A DNA stretch of 64,000 nt from Agromyces italicus DSM 16388 (GCF_000421545.1 NZ_ATXF01000007.1:124001-188000), one strand, 5' to 3'. Positions 9,390 through 19,545 are shown, counted from the stretch's first letter. Numbers and translations: made by a program. The notes: generated by a model not told the origin, from the sequence alone.

Positions 9390-10214
9390 GTGTCAGCCGA
9401 GTCCCGACGCGCCACCGTGCGCATGATGGTGCGCCCCCGCTGGGTGCTCGCACTCCTCCTCGCACTCGGCATCGCGGCGGCGTTCGCGGTGCTCGGCCAA
9501 TGGCAGCTCGAGCGGGCGGTCGAGCAGGCCGTGGTCGTCGAGCATCCGACCGAGGAGCTGCGGCCGTTCGCGGGCGTCGCCGAGCCCGGCGCCCCGACCG
9601 CGCAGGCCGTGACCGGCCAGAAAGTCGAGGTCGCCGGGGCATTCGTGCCGGGCGACACCGTGCTGGTGGCCGACCGCCGCAACGACGGCACCTCGGGCTA
9701 CTGGGCGGTCGCGCATCTCGAGGTTGCGGATGCCCCGGAGGGAGGCCTGCCGGTCGCACTCGGCTGGGCCCCCGATGCGCAGGCGGCGCAGGCCGCAGCC
9801 GATCGGTTCGACGCCTCGATCGATCCCGAAGCGCGGGTGGCGATCGTCGGTCGGTTCCTGCCGAGTGAAGCACCGGTCGCCCCCGCCGACGACGAAGACC
9901 CTTTCCTCATGCGCTCGGTCGCGGTCGCGCAGCTCGTGAACGTCTGGGTCGACTACGACGACCGGCCCGTGTACTTCGGGTATGTGACCGCAGCCGAGCC
10001 GGTCGAGGGGCTCGAGGCGATCTACTCGCCGCCGCCCCAGCAGAACACCGAGCTCAACTGGCTGAACATCTTCTACGCGGTCGAGTGGGTCGTGTTCGCG
10101 GGCTTCGCGATCTACCTCTGGTACCGGCTCGTGCGCGACGCCGTCGAGCGCGAGCGGGAGGAGGCGGCAGAGGCCGAGGCGGCCGCCGGCCACGCCCCGG
10201 TCGACGCCGGATAG
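9390..10214 (+). CDS. SURF1 family membrane protein
   Basis: A SURF1-like protein, a family linked to assembly of cytochrome c oxidase (aa3-type). It shows the typical two-helix plan: one transmembrane segment at about residues 14-32 (WVLALLLALGIAAAFAVLGQWQLERA), a large extracytoplasmic domain, and a second segment near 230-250 (NIFYAVEWVVFAGFAIYLWYR). SURF1 signatures include the N-terminal GQWQLERA and the C-terminal ELNWLNIFYAVEW. I chose the GTG at 9390 from the upstream -10; TTG 9381 and ATG 9423 are alternatives. The C-terminus is a Glu/Ala-rich tail. The gene is monocistronic and convergent with the VOC gene. Confidence 0.85.
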   Translation: MSAESRRATVRMMVRPRWVLALLLALGIAAAFAVLGQWQLERAVEQAVVVEHPTEELRPFAGVAEPGAPTAQAVTGQKVEVAGAFVPGDTVLVADRRNDGTSGYWAVAHLEVADAPEGGLPVALGWAPDAQAAQAAADRFDASIDPEARVAIVGRFLPSEAPVAPADDEDPFLMRSVAVAQLVNVWVDYDDRPVYFGYVTAAEPVEGLEAIYSPPPQQNTELNWLNIFYAVEWVVFAGFAIYLWYRLVRDAVEREREEAAEAEAAAGHAPVDAG

Positions 10215-10292
10215 CCCGAGCCGACCCCGGTCGGCCGGCACGGCCGCCCGGTCGAACCGCGCGGGCTGTGCCGCGTCGCGCATCCGCCCGGC

Positions 10293-10697
10293 TCAGCGAC
10301 CGAACGCCGCCGCGAACTCGGGGGCGGGCTCGATCTCGGTGATCACGTCGACGAGCACTCCGCCCGGATCGCGCACGATCACGTGACGCTGGCCGAAGGC
10401 CTCGCTGCGGAGCGCCTGTACGGTCGGCACCCCGGCGGCGTCGAGTCGGGCCGCGAGTTCGTCGACGTCATCGACCTCGAGGTTCACGAGCATGCCGCGG
10501 GCGGCTTCGCCGTACCCGGCGGGGATCGACTCGTGGCTGGCGTCGAGCAGTGCGAGCTCGTGACCGCGGTCGGGGTGGCGGAGGCTCACGTACCAGTCGG
10601 ATTCGAAGGTGGTCGCGAATCCGAAGTGCTCGCGGTAGAAGCGCGCGCTCGCGGAGACATCCGCGGTGCAGAGGACGGGGTAGCAGCCGGTGAGCAT
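10293..10697 (-). CDS. VOC (glyoxalase/dioxygenase-fold) family protein
   Basis: A 134-residue single-module vicinal-oxygen-chelate protein with the beta-alpha-beta-beta-beta repeats of glyoxalase I and bleomycin-resistance-type proteins. Visible pieces are VLCTADVSASARFYREHFGF, the LVNLEVDDVDELAARL helix region, and the closing VIVRDPGGVLVDVITEI. The start ATG at 10697 has AGAAGGAGA at the right distance; upstream in-frame codons lie in the operator. It is transcribed divergently from a TetR gene, and palindromes in the shared region make it the likely target of that regulator. Substrate is unknown; small-molecule resistance or detoxification is the usual inference. Confidence 0.82.
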   Translation of the reverse strand: MLTGCYPVLCTADVSASARFYREHFGFATTFESDWYVSLRHPDRGHELALLDASHESIPAGYGEAARGMLVNLEVDDVDELAARLDAAGVPTVQALRSEAFGQRHVIVRDPGGVLVDVITEIEPAPEFAAAFGR

Positions 10698-10721
10698 GAT
10701 CTCTTCTCCTTCTCGCAGATG

Positions 10722-10736
10722 CATACAGGCTGTATG
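10722..10736. promoter_or_regulatory. TetR operator, site 1
   Basis: CATACAGGCTGTATG is a perfect 7-1-7 palindrome, 25 nt upstream of the VOC start codon. The related site 2 lies 22 nt further toward tetR. Confidence 0.65.
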
Positions 10737-10758
10737 TATCTTTCCTCAGCGTGACTGA

Positions 10759-10773
10759 CGTACAGTGTGTATG
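10759..10773. promoter_or_regulatory. TetR operator, site 2
   Basis: CGTACAGTGTGTATG is an imperfect version of site 1 (GTACA/TGTAT half-sites). It overlaps a possible -10 (TACAGT, 10761-10766) and ends 18 nt before the tetR start. The arrangement suggests autorepression together with control of the divergent VOC gene. Confidence 0.6.
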
Positions 10774-10791
10774 TCAAGCAGGGAGGGTCGC

Positions 10792-11388
10792 ATGGCGACG
10801 AAGGCGGAGCAGCGCGAACGCACGCGGGCCGAGATCGTGCGGCTCGCGACCGCTCGGTTCGCCGAGCACGGTTACGCGGGCGTCGCGCTCGAAGAGCTGA
10901 TGACCGAGGCCGGGCTCACCCGCGGCGCGCTCTACCACCACTTCGGCAGCAAGCAGGGGCTGTTCCAGGCTGTCGTCGAGCAGGCGCAGCACGGGGTCGC
11001 ACAGGCGGTCGAACAGGCCTCGACCGGCCACGGCGACGTGCTCGACGACTTCCTCGCGGGGTGCCGCGCCTTCCTCGAGGCGAGCCTCGCGCCCGAGGTG
11101 CGTCGGATCCTGCTGATCGAGGGCCCGGCCGTGCTCGGCTGGGGCGAGTGGCGCGAGGGCGACCTCGACACGAGCGTGCGTCTGCTCGACGAGGGCGTCG
11201 CGGAACTCGTCGCCGCCGGGGTGATCGAGACCAGCTCGCTCGACACCGTCTCGACGATGCTCTCCGGTGCGCTCAACGAGGTCGCGATCGCCAATGCGGC
11301 TTCGCCCGACCCCGCTCGCGGCATCGACGACGCCGTCGAGACCCTGGCCCGGTTCCTGCTGGGTCTGCGCCCAGCCGCGGCCACGTAG
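10792..11388 (+). CDS. TetR/AcrR family transcriptional regulator
   Basis: A 198-residue repressor with a canonical N-terminal helix-turn-helix: RAEIVRLATARFAEHGYAGVALEELMTEAGLTRGALYHHFGSKQGLF at about residues 11-57. The remainder is an alpha-helical ligand-binding domain with TetR_C-like GDVLDDFLAGCRAFLEASLAPEVRRILLIEGPAVLGWGEW. The ATG at 10792 is preceded by GGGAGGG. Two palindromic sites lie between it and the divergent VOC gene. The inducer is unknown. Confidence 0.9.
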   Translation: MATKAEQRERTRAEIVRLATARFAEHGYAGVALEELMTEAGLTRGALYHHFGSKQGLFQAVVEQAQHGVAQAVEQASTGHGDVLDDFLAGCRAFLEASLAPEVRRILLIEGPAVLGWGEWREGDLDTSVRLLDEGVAELVAAGVIETSSLDTVSTMLSGALNEVAIANAASPDPARGIDDAVETLARFLLGLRPAAAT

Positions 11389-11391
11389 AAT
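11386..11391 (+). promoter_or_regulatory. -10 box of the DUF3817 gene, leaderless
   Basis: TAGAAT begins exactly 12 nt before the ATG at 11398. It overlaps the 3' end of tetR (its TAG stop is the first three bases). Confidence 0.6.
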
Positions 11392-11397
11392 GTACCC

Positions 11398-11900
11398 ATG
11401 CCCCTCGAGCCGAAATCCGCCGATCTGCCGCGCATTCGCGGGGCGCTGAAGTTCTACAAGGTCGCCTCGGTGATCACCGGCGTCATGCTGCTCCTGCTCT
11501 GCGCCGAGATGCTGCTGAAGTACGTGTGGCACCTCGAGCTCTTCGCATTCGGGCCCAATGGGCTGCTGAGCTTCGAGCCGGTCATCGAGACGGCGGCCGG
11601 CCTCGAGTCGACCGGCTCCGGAGTGAACCTCTCGACCGGCATCCTCATCGCCCACGGCTGGTTCTACGTCGTGTACCTCTTCAGCGACTTCCGGCTCTGG
11701 AGCCTCATGCGCTGGCACTTCGGCCGGTTCATCCTGATCGCTCTCGGCGGCATCATCCCCTTCCTCTCGTTCTTCCTCGAGGTTCGCGTCGCACGTGAGG
11801 TGACCGCGTACCTCGACCGCCGCGAATCCGCAGAGGCGGCCGCCGCGAGCGCCGCCCCCGAGGCATCCGAAACCACCCCCGATTCCGTGGAGGCCCAGTA

Positions 11901-11901
<1 letters not shown>
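11398..11901 (+). CDS. DUF3817 domain-containing membrane protein
   Basis: A 167-residue integral membrane protein of unknown function with three or four hydrophobic segments ([51 protein letters not shown]) and the DUF3817 landmark of a histidine-rich second helix. The C-terminal 30 residues are Ala/Glu-rich and probably disordered. Its stop codon overlaps the guaA GTG by one base, so the two are co-transcribed and probably translationally coupled. This neighbourhood is common in Micrococcales, but a role in purine metabolism is not established. Confidence 0.82.
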
Positions 11902-13484
<1,583 letters not shown>

Positions 13485-13502
13485 CCCGCTCCTGACGTGC
13501 GC

Positions 13503-13534
13503 GAAGGGCGCCGGCCGCGTGGCCGGCGCCCTTC
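13503..13534 (+). terminator. guaA terminator
   Basis: A perfect 14-bp stem GAAGGGCGCCGGCC / GGCCGGCGCCCTTC with a GCGT loop, 18 nt after the guaA stop. Confidence 0.85.
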
Positions 13535-13583
13535 GGCGTCTCGGGGGTGGCCCGCGGGCTGCGCCGCGAGCAGTGCGAGGGCA

Positions 13584-13670
13584 TGACGAGTCGTCAGCAC
13601 CGCCGGCCGGATCGCCGACGGGGCAGGCCGCTGGTGCCGTGTGTCGAGGCGCCGCGCCGACGACTCGTCA
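13584..13670. repeat. Nested inverted repeat in the guaA - BI-1 intergenic region
   Basis: Outer arms TGACGAGTCGTC (13584-13595) and GACGACTCGTCA (13659-13670) are exact reverse complements, and each is itself nearly palindromic. An inner GCACC/GGTGC pair adds a second level. No ORF with coding character is visible between 13485 and 13759. Confidence 0.6.
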
Positions 13671-13714
13671 CGACACTCAGCGGCGGGCTGCTCGGGCGAA
13701 CGCGCCCGAAACGA

Positions 13715-13742
13715 CGAACGGCCGCCCTGGGGCGGCCGTTCG
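13715..13742 (-). terminator. Terminator of the Bax-inhibitor-like gene
   Basis: A perfect 12-bp stem CGAACGGCCGCC / GGCGGCCGTTCG with a CTGG loop, 18 nt downstream of the minus-strand stop codon at 13760. Confidence 0.8.
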
Positions 13743-13759
13743 AGTGTGTGCGGGAATCG

Positions 13760-14566
13760 CTAGTCGCGCGCGATCGCGATCATGCGGAGGATCTCGAGGT
13801 AGAGCCAGATGACCGTGACCATGATGCCGAAGACGCCGGTCCACTCGTACTTCTTCGGGGCGCGGTTGCGCACGCCCTGCTGGATGAAGTCGAAGTCGAG
13901 CACGAGCGAGTAGGCGGCCATGATGACGACGAGCACGCCGAGGATGAGTCCGAACGGGATGCCCATGATGTCGGCGCCGCGCATGCCCCAAGGGTCGTCG
14001 TTCACGCCGAAGAGCATGAGACCCATGTTGATGAGCGAGAACACGAGGTATCCGACCATCGCGATCATGAATACCTTCGTCGCCTTCTTCGACGCCCGGA
14101 TCTTGCCCGACGCGAACAGCGCGAGCGTCACGCCGAAGACGACGAGCGTCGCGATGACGGCCTGAGCCACGATGCCGCCGCCGTACATCATCTCGTACCA
14201 GGCCGAGATGCCGCCGACGAAGACGCCCTGCACGCCCGCGTAGGCGAGGATGAGGCCGGCCGACGGCTCGCGCTTGAAGGTGTTGACGAGGGCGAGGACG
14301 AAGCCGACGATGCCGGCGCCGATCCAGAGGAAGGGCACGCTCTCGACCGTCAGCCAGCCGAGGGCGGCGCCGACGAGGAGGAGGCCGAAGCCGGCGACCG
14401 ACTTGCCGAGCGTCGACTCGACCGTCATCGTCTCGCCCGCGGGCGGCGTCGAGGGCTGGTTGTACATCTCCTGCAGCTGCTGGGCCGAGACGTCCTGCGC
14501 TGCGGCCACGGCTCCCTGCTGCGAGAAGGCGGAGTTCCGCGAGAATGCGGGATTGTCGAGAGCCAT
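13760..14566 (-). CDS. Bax inhibitor-1/YccA family membrane protein
   Basis: A 268-residue protein with a ~60-residue polar N-terminus (MALDNPAFSRNSAFSQQ) followed by seven hydrophobic segments, the plan of actinobacterial BI-1/YccA-like proteins. Family landmarks include the repeated pattern of short loops between helices and a charged C-terminal end (YLEILRMIAIARD). These proteins are thought to act as pH- or calcium-dependent channels or protease regulators; the role here is unproven. The ATG at 14566 has AGAGGAAA just upstream. The gene is monocistronic. Confidence 0.85.
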   Translation of the reverse strand: MALDNPAFSRNSAFSQQGAVAAAQDVSAQQLQEMYNQPSTPPAGETMTVESTLGKSVAGFGLLLVGAALGWLTVESVPFLWIGAGIVGFVLALVNTFKREPSAGLILAYAGVQGVFVGGISAWYEMMYGGGIVAQAVIATLVVFGVTLALFASGKIRASKKATKVFMIAMVGYLVFSLINMGLMLFGVNDDPWGMRGADIMGIPFGLILGVLVVIMAAYSLVLDFDFIQQGVRNRAPKKYEWTGVFGIMVTVIWLYLEILRMIAIARD

Positions 14567-14710
14567 GGTTTCCTCTGCTTTCGGCTGTCGTCGGATGCGG
14601 GGGATCGGCGACCGGATGCGGCATCCGTGCCGTGAACAAACCTACCTGAATACTCCGAGACAACGCCGTGAGTTCTCGCGGAATTCCGCGGAAGCGACGG
14701 CGGTGCTGGC

Positions 14711-14716
14711 TACGCT
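14711..14716 (+). promoter_or_regulatory. -10 box of the GDPD gene, leaderless
   Basis: TACGCT begins exactly 12 nt before the ATG at 14723, and no ribosome binding site is present. Confidence 0.55.
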
Positions 14717-14722
14717 GGGCCC

Positions 14723-15778
14723 ATGCAGCTCGATCTGGCCCCGCGCCCGCTCGTCATCGGCCACCGCGGCGCCCCGGGCTACCGTCCCGAGCACACCAAG
14801 TCGGCGTACGAGCTCGCGTTCGCGCTCGGCGCCGACGCGGTCGAGCCCGACCTCGTCGCGACGCGCGACGGCGTGCTCGTGCTGCGGCACGAGAACGAGA
14901 TCTCGGGCACCACGGATGTCGCGTCGCGCCCCGAGTTCGCGGGTCGCCGCACCACGCGCGAGATCGACGGCAAGCCGCTCACGGGCTGGTTCACCGAGGA
15001 CTTCACGTGGGCGGAGCTCGCGACCCTGCGGTCACGCGAGCGGCTCGGCGCGCTGCGGCACGCGAGCGCGAGCTTCGACGGCCGATACCCGATCATCCGC
15101 CTGCGCGAGCTGTTCGAGCTCATCGACCGCGCGGCCGACGAGCAGCGGCGGATGCTCCGGATGGTGGCCGAGTTCAAGCACGCCGCCCATTTCGACGCGC
15201 TCGGGCTTCCGCTCGACGAGCTGTTCGCCGCCGAGCTCGGCGCCGCCGGGTGGGGTGCGGGCGACGAGCGCCTGATCATGGAGGCGTTCGAGCCGACCCT
15301 GCTCGACCGGCTCGGGGCTCGTGGCATCCGAGGGCGCCGGGTGTTCCTCATCGAGAACTCGGGCGCCCCCTGGGACCTCGTGCTCGCCGAGGGGCGCCGC
15401 GCGCCGCGCTACGACGACTTCGTGACCGAGCGGGGGCTGCGCGGCCTCGCCGGCCGCTTCGACGGAGTGAGCGTCGGCAAGGCCCGGCTCGTCGGCCCGG
15501 CGCCCCGACGTTCATCGGATGCCACGGGGTCGCCCTTGCGCGGTGCGGCGCTCGTCGCGGCGGCGCACGCCGCGGGGCTCGACGTGTACACGTGGACGCT
15601 TCGCCCTGAGAACCGGTTCCTCGCGTCGGCGCGTCGACGCGGTTCCGCGCGAGCCGGTTACGGCGACTGGGCGGCCGAGTTCGCCGAGGCGCTCGCGACC
15701 GGGATCGACGGCATCTTCGTAGACCACCCCGATCTCGGGGTCGAGGCGCGGCGGGAGTTCACGGAGCAGGCCCGGTAG
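14723..15778 (+). CDS. Glycerophosphodiester phosphodiesterase
   Basis: Hydrolyses glycerophosphodiesters to glycerol 3-phosphate plus an alcohol. It has the GDPD barrel signatures IGHRGAPGYRPEHT (catalytic HR with downstream Glu) at about residues 12-25, VEPDLVATRDGVLVLRHENEISGTTD, and a C-terminal GIDGIFVDHPDLG. There is no signal peptide, so the enzyme is probably cytoplasmic. Its 351 residues exceed the minimal family length because of inserts between strands (around 75-110). The product would feed GlpD, encoded 5.5 kb upstream. Confidence 0.92.
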   Translation: MQLDLAPRPLVIGHRGAPGYRPEHTKSAYELAFALGADAVEPDLVATRDGVLVLRHENEISGTTDVASRPEFAGRRTTREIDGKPLTGWFTEDFTWAELATLRSRERLGALRHASASFDGRYPIIRLRELFELIDRAADEQRRMLRMVAEFKHAAHFDALGLPLDELFAAELGAAGWGAGDERLIMEAFEPTLLDRLGARGIRGRRVFLIENSGAPWDLVLAEGRRAPRYDDFVTERGLRGLAGRFDGVSVGKARLVGPAPRRSSDATGSPLRGAALVAAAHAAGLDVYTWTLRPENRFLASARRRGSARAGYGDWAAEFAEALATGIDGIFVDHPDLGVEARREFTEQAR

Positions 15779-15791
15779 CGAGAATCCAGGC

Positions 15792-15900
15792 GGTCGAGGA
15801 GCGCCCGGCGGAGTCGGACGCGTCTCGAGGACCGCGACCCGGGCTCGAACGCTGCCGGGTTTCGAGACGCGTCGCCGCTCCGCGTCGGCGCTCCTCGACC
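15792..15900. repeat. REP-like nested inverted repeat between the GDPD gene and pcrA
   Basis: Outer arms GGTCGAGGAGCGCC (15792-15805) and GGCGCTCCTCGACC (15887-15900) are exact complements. Inner arms CGCGTCTCGA (15819-15828) and TCGAGACGCG (15862-15871) likewise. The right half, TCGAGACGCG ... GGCGCTCCTCGACCAGC, recurs at 43593-43632 inside a coding region, so this is a dispersed repeat family. Confidence 0.8.
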
Positions 15901-15927
15901 AGCGAGTCTCGTGTCAGGGGCCGCGCC

Positions 15928-15933
15928 TAGACT
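15928..15933 (+). promoter_or_regulatory. -10 box of pcrA
   Basis: TAGACT begins 16 nt before the ATG at 15944. The predicted leader is about 4 nt, so translation is leaderless or nearly so. Confidence 0.45.
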
Positions 15934-15943
15934 TGAAGGCGAC

Positions 15944-18436
15944 ATGACGCTGATCCTCGACCCCGACGACCCGGCCGGCTGGCGCGAGGCGCCTACGGCA
16001 CGCTCCGACGACCCCTCAGGCGCCGGTTCGCCGCTCACCGAGGGTCTCAACCCCCAGCAGAAAGAGGCGGTCGAGTACCGCGGCCCGGCGCTCCTGATCG
16101 TCGCGGGCGCCGGCTCAGGCAAGACTCGGGTGCTCACGCACCGCATCGCGCACCTCATCGAGACGCGCGAGGCGTGGCCGAGCCAGATCCTCGCGATCAC
16201 CTTCACGAACAAGGCCGCCGCCGAGATGCGCGAGCGCGTGCAGGCGCTGCTCGGCGACAGCGCGTCGGGCATGTGGATCTCGACGTTCCACTCGGCGTGC
16301 GTGCGCATCCTTCGTCGCGAGGCCGAGTCGCTCGGCCTCTCCTCGACGTTCACGATCTACGACTCGGCCGACCAGCGCACGATCCTGAAGCGCATCATCA
16401 AGGGCCTCGACGCCGACACCATGGGCTTCACTCCCGCGAGTGCCCAGTCGAAGATCTCGAAGCTCAAGAACGAGCTGGCCGATGTCGAGAGCTACGCACG
16501 CAATGCGAACATGAACGACCCGCAAGAGGTCATGTTCCTCGAGATCTTCCGGCAGTACACGCGGCGCCTGCGCGAGGCATCCGCCCTCGACTTCGACGAC
16601 CTGATCGCCGAGACGGTCTATCTCTTCCGTGCGTTCCCGAAGGTCGCGGCGCTCTACCAGCGGCGGTTCCGGCACATCCTCGTCGACGAGTACCAAGACA
16701 CGAACCACGCGCAGTACTCGCTCATCCGCGAGCTGACCCGGCCGGTCGAGCCGGCGATCGTCACCGAGCTCGACAGCCACGGCATCCTCGTGCGGGGAAT
16801 GACCGATGCGACGGGCGCGATCCCCGGGGCGAGCCTCACCGTCGTCGGCGACTCCGACCAGTCGATCTACGCGTTCCGCGGTGCCGACATCCGCAACATC
16901 TCCGAGTTCGAGCGCGACTTCACGGGTGCCAAGGTGGTGCTGCTCGAGCAGAACTACCGGTCGACGCAGAACATCCTGTCGGCAGCCAACGCCGTCATCT
17001 CGAACAACTTCGACCGCAAAGAGAAGAAACTCTGGACGGCCGACGGAGACGGCGAGCAGATCGTCGGCTACACGGGGTACACCGCGCACGACGAGGCGCA
17101 GTTCATCGCCGACGAAATCGAGTCGTTGCACCGCTCGGGCGTCGCCTACCGCGACATCGCCGTGTTCTACCGCACCAACGCGCAGACCCGTGCGCTCGAA
17201 GAGATCTTCGTGCGCTCGGCGCTGCCCTACCGCGTCGTCGGCGGCACGAAGTTCTACGAGCGCGCCGAGATCAAAGACGCGATGGCCTATCTCATCGCCG
17301 TCGCGAACCCACTCGACGAGCTCGCGCTCCGCCGCATCCTGAACACCCCGAAGCGCGGCATCGGCCCGGCGACCGAGACGACCATCGCGCAGTTCGCCGA
17401 GCAGAACGACCTGACGTTCCGGCAGGCGATGCGCTCGGCCGGCGGGCTCGGGCTCGGGCCGAAGGTCACCGGGGCGATCTCGGCGCTCGCCGACGTGCTC
17501 GACGAGGCGGCCGCGATGCTCGTGCCCTCGCAGGCGGGCATCGATGCCGGAACGAACGAGGGCGCGTCGAAGATCTCCGAGGTGCTCGTCTTCCTGATGG
17601 AGCGCTCCGGCCTCCTCGACGCGCTCCGCAACAGCCGCGACCCGCAAGACGAGACGCGCGCCGAGAACGTCGAGGAGCTCGTGGCCCAGACCCGCGACTT
17701 CGACCGCGAGAACCCCGGCGCCACGCTCGTCGACTTCCTCACGCAGGTCTCGCTCGTCGCCGCCGCCGACGAACTCGACGACGCCTCGGGCACGGTCTCG
17801 CTGATGACGCTGCACACGGCGAAGGGGCTCGAATACCACGCCGTCTTCCTCACCGGCATCGAAGAGGGGCTGCTTCCGCACCAGATGTCGGCCTCCGAGC
17901 CGGGCGGCCCCGCCGAAGAGCGGCGGCTCTTCTACGTCGGCATCACCCGCGCCCGCAAACGCCTCTACCTCTCGCTCGCGATGAGCCGTGCCCAGTTCGG
18001 CGAGGTCGCGGTCGCGATGCCCTCGCGGTACCTCCAAGAGATCCCCGAGGGGCTCATCGACTGGCGCCAGTCGCCCGGCATGGCGACGAGCCGCGGAGGC
18101 TCGCAGCCGCGGGCGCTCAACGCCCGCCGCGGCTTCGGTCAGGGCGGGGCAGCGGGTGGCGGCGCCTGGGGCACCCGCGACCGCGACCTCGAGCGCTTCA
18201 GCGTCACCCGCTCCGAGAAGCCGAAGACCGAGTGGGCGAACAAGGTCACCGGCACCGTGCGCGACAACGGCGACCTCACGCTCGAGGCGGGTGACCGCAT
18301 CCGGCACGCCGACTTCGGCGAGGGCAAGGTCACGCAGGTCACCGGCGAGGGCACGAAGCGCATCGCGCATGTGTCGTTCGACCGCGCCGGCCAGAAGAAG
18401 CTCCTCATCAAGATCGCGCCCATCGAGAAGCTGTGA
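15944..18436 (+). CDS. pcrA: PcrA/UvrD-type ATP-dependent DNA helicase
   Basis: A superfamily 1A 3'-5' helicase for repair and replication-conflict resolution. Motifs are in order: Q motif LNPQQKEAV, Walker A VAGAGSGKT, Ia TFTNKAAAEM, II VDEYQDTN, III VVGDSDQSIYAFRGA, IV EQNYRS, V LMTLHTAKGLEYHAVFLTG, VI FYVGITRARKRL. The C-terminus holds the PcrA-specific Tudor-like segment (GDRIRHADFGEGKVTQVTGEG ... APIEKL). A ~30-residue insert lies between motifs II and III, around residues 256-288. The ATG at 15944 gives 830 residues starting MTLILDPDD and agrees with the upstream -10. The GTG of the FUSC gene overlaps its stop (GTGA). Confidence 0.95.
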   Translation: MTLILDPDDPAGWREAPTARSDDPSGAGSPLTEGLNPQQKEAVEYRGPALLIVAGAGSGKTRVLTHRIAHLIETREAWPSQILAITFTNKAAAEMRERVQALLGDSASGMWISTFHSACVRILRREAESLGLSSTFTIYDSADQRTILKRIIKGLDADTMGFTPASAQSKISKLKNELADVESYARNANMNDPQEVMFLEIFRQYTRRLREASALDFDDLIAETVYLFRAFPKVAALYQRRFRHILVDEYQDTNHAQYSLIRELTRPVEPAIVTELDSHGILVRGMTDATGAIPGASLTVVGDSDQSIYAFRGADIRNISEFERDFTGAKVVLLEQNYRSTQNILSAANAVISNNFDRKEKKLWTADGDGEQIVGYTGYTAHDEAQFIADEIESLHRSGVAYRDIAVFYRTNAQTRALEEIFVRSALPYRVVGGTKFYERAEIKDAMAYLIAVANPLDELALRRILNTPKRGIGPATETTIAQFAEQNDLTFRQAMRSAGGLGLGPKVTGAISALADVLDEAAAMLVPSQAGIDAGTNEGASKISEVLVFLMERSGLLDALRNSRDPQDETRAENVEELVAQTRDFDRENPGATLVDFLTQVSLVAAADELDDASGTVSLMTLHTAKGLEYHAVFLTGIEEGLLPHQMSASEPGGPAEERRLFYVGITRARKRLYLSLAMSRAQFGEVAVAMPSRYLQEIPEGLIDWRQSPGMATSRGGSQPRALNARRGFGQGGAAGGGAWGTRDRDLERFSVTRSEKPKTEWANKVTGTVRDNGDLTLEAGDRIRHADFGEGKVTQVTGEGTKRIAHVSFDRAGQKKLLIKIAPIEKL

Positions 18437-19530
18437 ACCCGGCCCGCGACCGGTTCGTCCGTTGGGCGGGCGCGCTGCGCGCGCTCGACATCGAGGTGGC
18501 CCTGCGCGCGGCGATCGCCGCAGCGGTGCCGCTCGCCATCCTGGTCGCCGTCGGCCGGGTCGACTGGGCCTCGTACGCCGCGTTCGGCGGCATGGTCGCC
18601 ATCTTCGGTCGCAGCGAGCCCTACCGAACTCGACTGCGCACCGTGAGCGCGGCTGCGGCGGCCCAGCTCGCTGCGACGGGGCTCGGCATCCTGCTGTCGG
18701 TCGCCGACGCGCCGGTCGTGATCGAGGCCGGTGCCCTCGTCATCGTCATCGTCGCCGTCATCGTGGGGTTCAACATGCTCGGCGTGACGCCGTCGACGCC
18801 GCTGTTCGCCGTGTTCGGGCTGCTCGTCTGCGCGGCACAGCCCGTCGACGACGGCACGGGTTGGCAGCGCTGGGGCGTCGCCTGGGCGGCGGCCGCGTTC
18901 GCCTGGTTGCTCGCGATGTCGGGCTGGCTGCTGCGTCGGCTCTCGGGGAGCCGGGCCGAGCGTGCATTCAGATCGTTGCCGCGGCGCACTCCGAGTCGAC
19001 GTCGCGGGTACACCGATCCGCGCCTCTGGCTCAATGTCGCGCAGAACGTGCTCGCCGCGCTCCTCGCCGGCGCCATCGCGCTCGCGCTCGGCATCGGGCA
19101 TCCCTACTGGGCGGTGGTCAGCGCGATCGCCGTCATTCCGCCGGCGCGCGCCGCGCACACCGTCTCTCGTGCCGTGCACCGGGTCCTCGGCACGATCGCC
19201 GGGGTGGTCGTGACCGCGCTCGTGCTGTGGCCCGAGCCGCCGGTCTGGGTGCTCGTCGCGGTCGTCGCCGTCTGCCAGTTCGCCGCCGAGCTGCTCGTCA
19301 CCCGGCACTACGGCACGGCGCTCGTCTTCGTGACGCCGCTGGCGCTCACGGTCGCCCACCTCGCCTCGCCCGCGCCGATCGCCGAGCTCATCGGCGACCG
19401 CGTGCTCGAGACCGCGCTCGGCGCGGCGGTCGGCGTCGTCATGGTGCTCGCGGCGCGCCGCCTCGTCGAGGTAGTGCCCATGCCGCCCCCGACGACGGCG
19501 ACGCCGAGCATCGGCCCTCGCGACGGCTGA
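18433..19530 (+). CDS. FUSC family (aromatic acid exporter-like) membrane protein
   Basis: A 365-residue protein with two similar blocks of hydrophobic helices (about 25-185 and 200-345) separated by a basic linker (RAERAFRSLPRRTPSRRR). This is the half-size FUSC plan related to aromatic-acid and p-hydroxybenzoate exporters. The second block has the typical GIGHPYWAVVSAIAVIPPA and ALGAAVGVVMVL. The GTG start overlaps the pcrA stop by 4 nt, so it is translated by coupling. Substrate is unknown, and the link to pcrA is probably only positional. Confidence 0.82.
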   Translation: MNPARDRFVRWAGALRALDIEVALRAAIAAAVPLAILVAVGRVDWASYAAFGGMVAIFGRSEPYRTRLRTVSAAAAAQLAATGLGILLSVADAPVVIEAGALVIVIVAVIVGFNMLGVTPSTPLFAVFGLLVCAAQPVDDGTGWQRWGVAWAAAAFAWLLAMSGWLLRRLSGSRAERAFRSLPRRTPSRRRGYTDPRLWLNVAQNVLAALLAGAIALALGIGHPYWAVVSAIAVIPPARAAHTVSRAVHRVLGTIAGVVVTALVLWPEPPVWVLVAVVAVCQFAAELLVTRHYGTALVFVTPLALTVAHLASPAPIAELIGDRVLETALGAAVGVVMVLAARRLVEVVPMPPPTTATPSIGPRDG

Positions 19531-19545
19531 CCCACCGGAGCGAGA

